A stretch of DNA of 64,000 nt from Phyto melanocephala (taxonomy: Eukaryota > Arthropoda > Insecta > Diptera > Rhinophoridae): positions 81,506,997 through 81,570,996 of the forward strand of contig OW799234.1 of NCBI GenBank assembly GCA_941918925.1, read 5' to 3'. Made by a program: the position numbers and the translations under genes. Under the pieces are notes generated by a model. It searched no databases. It was given only the letters and a program-made list of their open reading frames with translations, and was not told the origin of the DNA. Positions 55,633 to 64,000 of this stretch are shown here, one piece after another (within the stretch, counting starts at the first letter, position 1; the number at the start of each line of letters is the position of its first letter).

Positions 55633-57473
55633 AAATGACAACTTAATTACATAAATTCAGACTAAGATAAATTTGTTTACATTTAACTCAGCCTACTTGA
55701 TATAAAACCAAATGAACCGTTCAGCAGCACACAGCTCAATTGTGGTTCAATTTACTGACTATAAATCTGAATAAATATTTATTATTATTATTCCCTGGCT
55801 GATATGTTTAAGAATAGATTAAGCTCTGACGTTTGAACATTTGTATTTCATAAACAGACGCCAGACATTTTTAGACAAATATTTACCAAGTGTGAAGTAA
55901 AATTTATAAATACCCGACAACTTTTTATTTTACCAAAATGATAAATTATAAATTATTTACATTTTAAACAATAATCGAATCGTTATTATATTAACATTTC
56001 AACAGACTTTAAATTGTTTATATTTTACAAACTACATATGTATATCTTAAGGGAACATTTTAGCTGCAATTTTAATTGTAACATCTTAGAGCAATAAGGA
56101 AAAAACGACTGTTGAAAAATAGAAGCAGCTTCAACTAACAAAATATTTGCTGTTAAAATATAACTTACAGAACTTCAAAATCTAAAGGGCCATGATGTTT
56201 TGCTCTGTCTTCGGGCAAGAACACAAACAAAACAAAAATACATTTTTCAAATTTCAATTACAAACAACTACCGACAAACTGATACTTAAATTTTAATGTT
56301 TTTATAAACATTAAGACATACAGTGGCAAAATTTGTTTGTGTCTCTTAGCGAAATGTAATGAAGCTTTTGAAAGGGGCCCTTTTAGATGCAATGCTCAAG
56401 GTTGAACCAACTAAAACTTGAAATATCTAGGTTCTAAGGTAAACGTTGTACTTGGTTAAAGTAAACAAATGAAAAGACTTCCAATTAATGGTTTTTTAAA
56501 TAAAAAGTATGGCAAGATTGAATTCGAGAACTACATTTAGGCCTCTTAACAAGGCCTGAATATAAAATACTATAAAATTTCTCCCTTAGGAAGAAATTCT
56601 TTTTTATTTTGTTTGTTTTGTAATAATTTTCCAGATCAGAGATTGCCAGCAAACGAAAAAAAGAATATTGTCAGGGGTGGAGAAGAGAAAACTCTAATTT
56701 GATTTTAATTGAATTGTTTATGCCAAAAATGCTTTGGCATGCTGAAAATATCTCAGTGCTTTTTTTAAGATGTTGTTTTTGTTTTTCATCTGTCTTCACT
56801 TCAATCAATGCTACCAAGATAATACGAAGGACTGAATGTGGGTTTGACTATTTGAATGACTAGCTGTCTGTCTTGCATTCATATGTGTGTGTATGTGTGT
56901 GTATATGTAAGAGTAAAGGTCTCTATATTTGATATTTTTATGGTCAAAATGAAATGAAAACGTATAGAAATTAATATTTAAAGCACTTTTTGTTGTGCGT
57001 TGGAATGTCTTGTTTGTACATTCATAGTCCGTCCGTCTGTGTTTAAAGTAGTTTATTCAATATCTACTTGTTGTTGTGCAGACTGTGGCAGTTGTCTGTC
57101 TGTTTGATGAAGCAGGAAAGCTGAAAAATCGTTTATTAAATTTTGTGTTTGTTTTACGCCTGTTCGATATATTTTAAGTTTCAATATTTTTCGATTGTAA
57201 TTAAAAGTGTTGCTATTAACAATATTTTAATTATTGTTTATTTGCTAGTTAAAGGCGTGATGTGAGGTACATATACATACATGTACATAAGTAGCTTATA
57301 GTGCTATACAAACTAATCAAGCATTTTCATCGAATGCTAAACTTAATCTTCTTTTAAAAATCACTTTAGCTTTAATTAAAAAAAAACTATCTTTTTTATC
57401 GAAATTAAAAAAATTAACCGAATTTTATAAAATGCTTTAAAAAATTGTTTCAGTCTAAAAACGATTAGTACTA
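55633..57473. other. AT-rich stretch without a gene
   Basis: Contains (ATT)n at 55770-55790, preceded by AATAAATATTTATT, possibly another LINE tail, and TGTG-rich microsatellite sequence at about 56883-56910. No domain recognised. Confidence 0.5.
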
Positions 57474-58020
57474 AAGGGTGGTTAAATTTTAAGGGCCAAT
57501 GTTGACTTTGAATAAAAAAGGAAATTATTGTCATTTCCTTTTACTATTACGATAATATTGGTACGATTCAATTATGGATGAAACAAAATATCGGCCACAT
57601 GGCCGCCGCAATCTCGGCGGTACACCTCCATCCGATGGTCCGAATTTTTAATGACAATGTTGATGTTTTCCTTTCAACAAAACAAACACAGAAGGCTTTC
57701 ACAGATGTTTTCAAATTTCATACAGAACTGTTTTGTTAAAATTTAAATATTTTTCACAATTCTCCCGATTGTGGACGAACTTAAACTGAAATTGTTATGT
57801 TGACTAAAAGAATCACGAAGCGCATGAAGTGGATTTTGATTTAAACGCCCATTTTCATAATAAGCCTGGATAACTGTAACGTGTAGCTCGATTGTGTATC
57901 TTTTCATGGTTCTAATTGGGTTAATCTGAAATTGAGAATGTCAAACGAAATGCGGAAAGAAACTTGACGTTTAGGTGTGGTTCACATTCACATAGGCCCT
58001 TAAAATTAAACCACCCTTTA
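57472..58020 (-). mobile_element. Internally deleted mariner element with TA duplication, 545 bp
   Basis: The element proper is 57474-58018. Both ends start AAGGGTGGTT.AATTTTAAGGGCC reading inward, and TA flanks each side (57472-57473, 58019-58020), the mariner target. It is the intact-ended sibling of the fragment at 20302-20782. Confidence 0.9.
57560..57907 (-). pseudogene. mariner transposase: N and C termini joined by a deletion
   Basis: On the minus strand MKRYTIELHVTVIQAYYENG starts at about 57907, followed by RDSFSQHNN, SSSTIGRIVKNI and a stop. After frame changes come ENINIVIKNSDHRMEVYRRD and CGGHVADILFHP with its stop, which is the normal C-terminal RSRGGHLADI.FH signature. The whole DDE core is gone. 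The join ENINIVI.N.DHRMEV is shared with 20720-20770, so the deletion predates the separation of the two copies. Such derivatives can only move if an intact relative supplies transposase. Confidence 0.85.
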
Positions 58021-58372
58021 TTTGTCCTTTTAACAACACAATTGATTTGCGTTGCAAAAAGTTCCGATATTAATCTTTATTTTGCTATGGTTTATAATTG
58101 TTTATTCAAAAAAAGTATTTAATTTTAAATAATTATACGTTTCGCGGCATAAACTATGTTACCAATCTACTCCTATTTTATGCTGCAGACATTAAAAAAC
58201 AATTCGTTGCTACAAAAGCCCTTAATTAATATTCCACATGGAGCACTCGATTAAATTTTCTTGATTAAAGCAAAAAAAATCCACAAACAAAAACATGTGT
58301 GTTTTCATAAATATCAACCTTAACAAATTAATTTTTAATAAATAATAAAATACGTTTAATTTATTCCAGGCT

Positions 58373-58480
58373 TACGAAGAAGAAGAGATACACCGACAAA
58401 TGAATTGTGGAATACATAAATTGACCGGCAGACAGACAGGTAGACTGTCAAGTGGACAGACTACAGGACAGACATGATAA
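58373..58480 (+). other. Candidate terminal exon
   Basis: TTTAATTTATTCCAG ending at 58372 is a reasonable splice acceptor. The following frame, AYEEEEIHRQMNCGIHKL and TGRQTGRLSSGQTTGQT, is open for 35 codons to a TGA. Its second half is a CAGACAG-type simple repeat, which weakens the case. No AATAAA signal is evident close downstream. Confidence 0.15.
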
Positions 58481-58904
58481 ACAGTCGACACTAGCAGATT
58501 TAAGAACACAAACAATATTGAAACTAAAATTGCATTTATACTATCGAATGTATGAACTCACACACATCATAGTATATGTGTATGTGTGTACATTTTAATG
58601 CACATTTTCCTCTTGAACACCTTGCTTAATGATTTATGTCTTACAACATATTTATTGCTGTCTGACATTTGAAAAATAATAATGAAAAGTATTACAAAAA
58701 TTAAGACTTATTCGTATAATTTATACGAACGTACAGCCATGGTGGCATAAAAAGTTTAAATTTAATTTTAAATCGTTTGTAAATAGAATAGCTAAGCAAA
58801 AGTTATTAGATAGTAAGTGTAACGACATTTTTCATTACATATAAAGAACTCACTGAAAATTTATTTAGAAACAAGTAAAAGCGTTTCATTCCTCTCTAGA
58901 TAAT

Positions 58905-59340
58905 CTTATATACCCTTCACACAGTTTCCACCAGCATGTAATGACCATAACTGACAATTATATGGTGCAACTATGACAAAAAAAATTATTTAGAAAATCC
59001 ATAATTTCAACTTTTAATAGATTTTTTTTAAATATTGTAATTGATTGAGCCATTTAACCAAAATTTTGCGTAAATGTTGCCAAGGTACCTGCAGAAGCTG
59101 CAAAATCCGACTTTGTTTGTAAAAAAAGCAGAGACAATCGTTTTCTTTCGATCAGAACTTACCACCTGATATGCCAACATAACTGATTTTCAATAGCAAA
59201 ACTTTCGAAAGCATACCTGATGAGATGATACCATATAAAAGTCTTAGGTATACGTAGGGGCTTTCAAAAATTTATCTTAACATAAACACGGACAGATGGA
59301 CAGAGTTTCAGACAGAAAGACTTTACTAAAAATATCTTCT
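58905..59340 (-). mobile_element. INE-1-type repeat fragment
   Basis: The left edge AATCTTATATACCCTTCACAC corresponds to the tail-side junction in other copies. The right side has ACACGGACAGATGGACAGAG and a diverged interior. Both terminal hairpins are incomplete. Confidence 0.5.
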
Positions 59341-59659
59341 ATTTATAGGTATTCGATATATAAGTATAGTATAATTGGAATTCAATATATGTATATAGTA
59401 TAATTGGATTGATATTCAGATTTTTCTGAGGCTTTCTTCTAATGCCAATGTGTTAGCGGAAAAAACCGTAAGTCAGCAAGAAATCAGATTCACACGGTTG
59501 TAATAACCGGATTTAGTACCAATCGCTAAATCTAGTTGTGTCAATTGTAATAAGTTCATGGTTGTTATTACTAAAAATTTCGCTGGAAAATTTTTCTATT
59601 TAATCAGCACTAAGCAATTATGATTCATTATTTCAATTGTACGATTGGCAATAAATTCG

Positions 59660-60300
59660 GTTGCCACCAGTGAACGAAAAGAAACGAAACGAAACACAGT
59701 ACAAATCATCTAAGTCAGAAACTTTTCAATTTTCATGAATCGTTTTGTTTGCGAGCAAAACAAAACCACAAACTTTTCAATGCAAAAGAGCATAAACAAA
59801 ACAATTCGGGTTTTGTACTTAGGCTTTGCTTTGACGGTATGTTTCGTTTGAGTACGAAACAAGAATGAAACGTTTGCAAACGTTTGCAGAACAAAAAGGT
59901 TATAACAATCATAATAACAATGCACCATTACCAATTCGCAAACTACAGTCAGTGACTTCATATCGTTATTAGGATCATAAAATTAATGTAGGTAGGTAAA
60001 ATGTTAAAAAATTCTCAACAACAAGCAGCAATAAACATGTAGATTTTTTCATGTAAAGAGCAAATCAATCAGCAAACGTTTTGAAACGTTTGCAGAAAGT
60101 ATTGTACTGTATTGTTTTGCATGTTACATATTGAAGCTGAGTACTTTTCGATTCTGGTTTTGTTTGCGCTCATAGTACAAAACAAAATGCATGTACCGTT
60201 ATCCTGGGTTTTGTTTCGTTTTGTTTTTCCTCTCCGAAATGATCGAAACAAAACTATTGGAAACGTTTCCTTTTGTTTGTTTTCGTACTCTGGTTGCCAC
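59660..60300. mobile_element. hAT-type MITE, 625 bp, with 8-bp target duplication
   Basis: The element proper is 59668-60292. GTTGCCAC flanks it exactly at 59660-59667 and 60293-60300. The ends CAGTGAACGAAAA and CAGAGTACGAAAA (reading inward) match at 11 of 13 positions and fit the hAT CAGNG start. The interior is dominated by GAAAC/GTTTC words, including AACGTTTGCAAACGTTTGC at 59876 and its near-inverse at 60076-60095, giving extensive foldback potential. It has no coding content; the overlapping 73-83 codon frames are artefacts of this repetitiveness. Confidence 0.9.
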
Positions 60301-60371
60301 AATAAATTCGCCTTGTGTGCAAATTCTATCTAAGAAAAAGCTTAAAAAAATTTAAAAAGGTATTGATTGAA

Positions 60372-61095
60372 TCAAAAAATTATCGAAATCAATGTGTGTT
60401 TGTATGTTTGTTTGTTTGTTTGTGCTTTATAGACGGTTAAACGGCTGGACCGATTAAAATTTTCACAGAATCTTTCTGTATGTCTGGAAGGAACTATAGG
60501 CTATACTTTGGTTTAAAATTGTTAGTGGGCGTGGTGCCACGCCCTTTTAAAAATTAAGTATTAAATATTATATATCACGAAAGTTAATGCAGCTAGAGTC
60601 TTCAAATTAACTACGGTAAACTCTGACATCGTACTTGCAATAGTAGGCGTGGCCACATAAATTAAATACTAAAATTCGTATATTTGGAAAACGATATCGA
60701 TTAGAGTAGTAAAATTTTGCAAGAGCAACTTTGGCAATTGTGGGCGTGGCACCTACCATATGAATTAAATACTAAAATTCGTATATCTCGAAAACGATAT
60801 CGATTAGAGTACTAAAATTTTACAAAAGCAACTTTGATATTCAAATAAACATTTATGGAAAAAATGGGTACATTACCAATAGTGGGCGTGGCACCAACAT
60901 ATGAATTAAATACTAAAATTCGTATATTTGGAAAACGATATCGATTAGAGTAGTAAAATTTTGCAAGAGCAACTTTGACACCCAAATGAACATTTAGGCA
61001 AGAAATAGGTGCATTAACAATAGTAGACGTGGCAACTGCCATATGAATTAAATACTAAAATTTGGGGTGGCGAAGCACACCGGGTATTAGCTAGT
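60372..61095 (+). mobile_element. Non-autonomous Helitron, related to 48057-48982
   Basis: Shares AGACGGTTAAACGGCTGGACC, TCACAGAATCTTTCTGTATG, AGTTAATGCAGCTAGAGTCT and the repeated units ATAGTGGGCGTGGC with ATGAATTAAATACTAAAATT. It ends GGTGGCGAAGCACACCGGGT and ATTAGCTAGT at 61095. The 5' tip has drifted and a TTTG expansion lies at 60395-60422. Four repeat units of about 120 bp are visible. Confidence 0.85.
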
Positions 61096-62109
61096 ATCTT
61101 ATATAACGGAGATTATTTTTATTATGTAATAGACTAAAGCTTTTTAATTATTTATATCAAATATAGTGAAATTATTATCGGACTATCGTAAGTCTGTATC
61201 ATGTAAGCTTATATCTCAGGGTGTATTATTTAATATCACTGTATCAACACCCCAATCTGATGCAAATAGTTACAAAAGAGATCTGGCAATCTTAATTAAA
61301 ACGATGCAAAAAGAATAACTTTTTGCTTAAATAAGCGAATCAATGGTTGTATGGCGAAGAATATAGTATCTAATTTTTCAGTTATAAAAAAGGAACCCAA
61401 GTCAATATACTTCCGTTAAACGTAGTACCATTAAATAACATATAACTTTCGGTCAAGCAAATATATAATTTTGAATATAAATAATGTGCTATTTATATAT
61501 GCAATGTTATATTACCTGGGCTAACCTATGCATACAACCTTAATATCACAACTATTCACCAATATTCACACTCTTAACATTAATAACTCGAGCATAAATG
61601 AGCTACAGCAATCACAACGTACCTGCACAACATAATAATCAAACATACCAACAAATTAAAATTAAATAAGAAAAAACAAGCAAAAACCCAACAGCCGCCA
61701 ACATCAAGTCAAACTGCCACCAACAGAGCAAGAAAATCAACATATTTTCAATTAAGACTTGATTAAATTTTATTAATTAAATTAAAATTATAAAAAACAA
61801 CAACGACGGACTTATACACCACCACTTTGTTCTATACATACGTATATACGTATAAACAAACATACAGTCATACATACTTGTCTATGTATTTGGGTAATAA
61901 AAATCGTTTATGATAAAAATTGCTGTATAAAGCCAACAGCTCGAAAATTATTTGCGTTACGAAGAAGAAAAAAAGTGTAAGTTCATGTTAAAGGTGCGGT
62001 GGTGCGTCAATTTCGAAAATTTGCTTTAATTTCTGTTCGTAGTTTTGGTTTGGCTTTTTGTTGGTTGACTGATTTTTTTTTTCTTTATTCATTCTGTCTC
62101 TGTGCTCAG
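61096..62109. other. Non-repetitive stretch with CA-rich block
   Basis: 61680-61735 is unusually C/A-rich (CCCAACAGCCGCCAACATCA), unlike surrounding DNA, and could be leader or regulatory sequence. No domain recognised. Confidence 0.4.
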
Positions 62110-62158
62110 ACGCAAACAATATAATAATGTCGGCGATATGTCAACAGCAGATTGTCAG
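61925..62158 (+). promoter_or_regulatory. Possible promoter, first exon, intron and start-codon exon
   Basis: TATAAAG at 61926 is followed after about 50 bp by AAAGT|GTAAGTTC (donor at about 61977). TTCATTCTGTCTCTGTGCTCAG, a strong acceptor, ends at 62109. The next 49 bases contain ATGTCGGCGATATG at 62127, opening MSAICQQQIV, and reach CAG|GTATCA (donor at 62159). The order TATA, donor, about 130-bp intron, acceptor, ATG and donor is what a short 5' gene end would show. I cannot match the peptide to a known protein and no downstream exon is recognisable before the window ends. Confidence 0.25.
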
Positions 62159-62854
62159 GTATCAAAAAGAGTTGAAAAGAAAAACTGAATTAAATTTTTA
62201 TACAATTGATATGAACATTTAAAGTAAGTGTCATCAAGCTTAAATAATTTTAAGCAAATAGATATAAATTTACTTACTTAAGACAGGCTTACACTTCAAG
62301 TAATACGATTTTGAATAGATTTTAAAGCAGCAATAGAAAAGTAAGAACTTTTGCATACTTATCAATGTTTTTTAAATTAAAAATTACTTTAGAATGTAAA
62401 AAAATCTTATCAAAGTCCTACAATTTGTATTAAAATGCCTTACAATTCTTTTCATTTATCCATAATATTTATGTGGCTTGGAGCTAAAAAGGCCAATTTC
62501 ACTTGTTTGCTCTTTTTCATTATGGTAAAACAGCTTAAGTCATACTTAACCCAGAACAGCTTCGTAAATAAAATGCTGGCATGTGTCACTATGAAAGCAC
62601 CTATTAAAATTAAAGTTCAATTCCAATTTTCTCAATAGTAAATATTTTGACATTGGCCCTTTTAGCTCCATCCACAGGTTTACATTTAAATATTTATAAA
62701 ATTACATATTTAGGTGTTCAAGAATTTTTTTATCATCTAAGTTTTCTTTATCAACTTAATCACATTATTTACATATATGTATGTATAGTAAAATCTTTTT
62801 TAAGAAGAAATTTGGTAAAAATCTATTTAATTTTGTTTAAAACTACAGACTAAA

Positions 62855-63420
62855 CCTATTGATCCTTTCAGGGACCAATTCCAGGCCCGCAATTTCGTGA
62901 AGGCGTGTTATATATGAGTTTTAATAACTTATTTCGAACTATTTGCAGTTTTTCAATATGGCAAGAAGCGCTAGTAGAACAACCGGGTACTGCATAGAAT
63001 ATTACAGCAAGGAAATTTGACTTTAAGGTGAGTTTTTTATTATTAATGTTAAGGCTCGATTGTCAATTTATAAAAGGATATAGGATACGGGTTAATATAT
63101 TAATTTTAGTTAATATAAAGGGTATATGATCTTTAAATATCATTTTCGGATCGAGCATAAGTAATACCAAGATATTTTACTTTTTTTCCCACTGTATAGA
63201 ATTATTATTTTATAAAATATCGATTTGTGGTGCATAACATTCGTTTCGTTTTCTTGTAAAATAAATCGCCAGTGTTTTATCATAGTTTAACATTATTTTC
63301 CAATTATTAAAATAATATAAAAGGTCAGATAATGCTCCATGTAAATTAGCTATTATATAAACAGCCATAATTTCAGAGCTTATGATTGCTATATCGTCAG
63401 CGAATATTGACAGGGTACAG
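62855..63420 (-). pseudogene. LINE reverse transcriptase fragment (jockey-like)
   Basis: Minus strand: LSIFADDIAIISSEIMAVYI contains the FADD catalytic box of reverse transcriptase. Then follow LHGALSDLLYYFNNWKIMLN and YDKTLAIYFTRKRNE (family L...L..L..YF..WKI.IN..KTQAIYFTR). QWEKKVKYLGIT is the usual W...VKYLGV. A frame change gives NNKKLTLKSNFLAV-like sequence and CHIEKLQIVRNKLLKLIYNT, matching thumb-region motifs (..I.KLQ..QNK.LR.I...P). Both ends are truncated and stops occur. A Helitron starts 30 bp beyond its right end. Confidence 0.85.
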
Positions 63421-63449
63421 TAATCTAATTAAGGAAAATCAGATGTATA

Positions 63450-64000
63450 TCTATATATATAAAAGTGAAACTCTGTGTGTGTGTGTGTGTGTGTTAGCTA
63501 TAGACTACGAAACTGTAAAACCGATCGGGCTCAAACTTTGGTAAGTTGTTGTACACATACCAGGGAGAGTTTATGGGTGAAAAAAAGTGGGCGGAGCCAC
63601 GCCCATAAAAAATTAGTTATCAGTTTTAACTACTTGCACTTGACCGATTTTTCTGAAACTTTGCACACATATCGAGCTGTCATGACTAAATAATTTCGTG
63701 ATAAGAAAAGTGGGCGGGGCCACGCCCCTAAAAAAGTTTTAATTTTGAGGTACTTGCACTGGACCGATTTTTCTGAAACTTTGCACACATACTAAGCTGT
63801 CATAACCATATAATTGAGTGATTAGAAAAGTGGGCAGGGCCACGCCCATAAAAAAAGGTTATAATATTTTAATTTTGAGGTACTTGCACTGGACCGATTT
63901 TTCTGAAACTTTGCACACATATTGAGCTGTCATGGCTTTATAATTTCGTGATTAAAAAAGTGGGCGGGGCCACGCCCATAAAAAATTAGTTATCAGTTTT
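63450..64000 (+). mobile_element. Helitron 5' part, running off the window
   Basis: TCTATATATATAAAAGTGAA starts at 63450 after an A. A (GT)n run, AAACCGATCGGGCTCAAAC, and then at least three and a half tandem repeats of about 120-130 bp follow, each with GTGGGCGGGGCCACGCCCAT and GACCGATTTTTCTGAAACTT. Repeat starts are near 63587, 63710, 63830 and 63960. The 3' CTAGT end lies outside the window. Same family as 8688-8905. Confidence 0.9.

Noticed and set aside
1..64000. CRISPR array, bacterial operon, riboswitch or phage
   Set aside because: No regularly spaced repeats, ribosome-binding sites or prokaryotic genes. All recognisable content is animal transposon sequence.

Overview
This window is strongly AT-rich eukaryotic DNA and reads as a gene-poor stretch, either intergenic or the inside of a very large intron, of a higher-fly (dipteran, Schizophora-like) genome. 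The evidence is the mix of decayed transposable elements: INE-1/DINE-1-type (Helentron-derived) repeats with TATACCC hairpins, Helitrons ending in CTAGT, several Tc1/mariner lineages, a piggyBac-like element, PIF/Harbinger elements carrying a zeste-type Myb/SANT-like gene, hAT elements, 5'-truncated non-LTR retrotransposons and a tRNA-derived SINE. No intact host protein-coding gene, rRNA, tRNA or CRISPR array was found. Almost every open frame of 60-130 codons is chance or a shadow.

Layout. 1-7.4 kb: unannotated AT-rich DNA with a 931-bp hAT-type non-autonomous element (12-bp terminal inverted repeats, perfect 8-bp target duplication), a short LINE tail and an inverted-repeat element. 8.7-13 kb: Helitron start fragment, hAT transposase remnant, mariner fragment, an INE-type head and a striking perfectly paired hairpin (12953-13030). 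13.9-18.2 kb: a Helitron, a 1.67-kb piggyBac-like element flanked by TTAA, and a Harbinger element with convergent Myb-like and transposase remnants. 19.4-23.3 kb: a candidate host exon, a mariner piece abutting a second Harbinger element, then two further IS630/Tc1/mariner transposase relics. 24.6-32.2 kb: old INE-type repeats, one hit by a SINE with an 11-bp duplication, and a mariner element invaded by a Harbinger MITE. 34.3-41.4 kb: a 679-bp inverted-repeat element, a Tc1-like relic, INE-type copies, twin Harbinger MITEs and a LINE RNase H fragment. 44.5-49 kb: mariner relic, short retroinsert with a 20-bp duplication, and a Helitron containing a nested retroinsert. 51.3-55.6 kb: INE-type copies, one split by a LINE, and another transposase relic. 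57.4-64 kb: mariner deletion derivative, hAT MITE with 8-bp duplication, Helitron, a promoter/first-exon-like block near 61.9-62.2 kb, a LINE reverse-transcriptase relic and a Helitron running off the window edge.

Nothing here acts as an operon or a host pathway. The window is best read as layers of transposon history: target-site duplications and nesting fix the order of several events, and three mariner derivatives have independently lost the centre of the transposase gene. A few short blocks (6832-7008, 19444-19483, 30405-30473, 42622-42688, 58373-58480, 61925-62158) have splice-site or promoter-like context and are offered only as low-confidence candidates for host exons.
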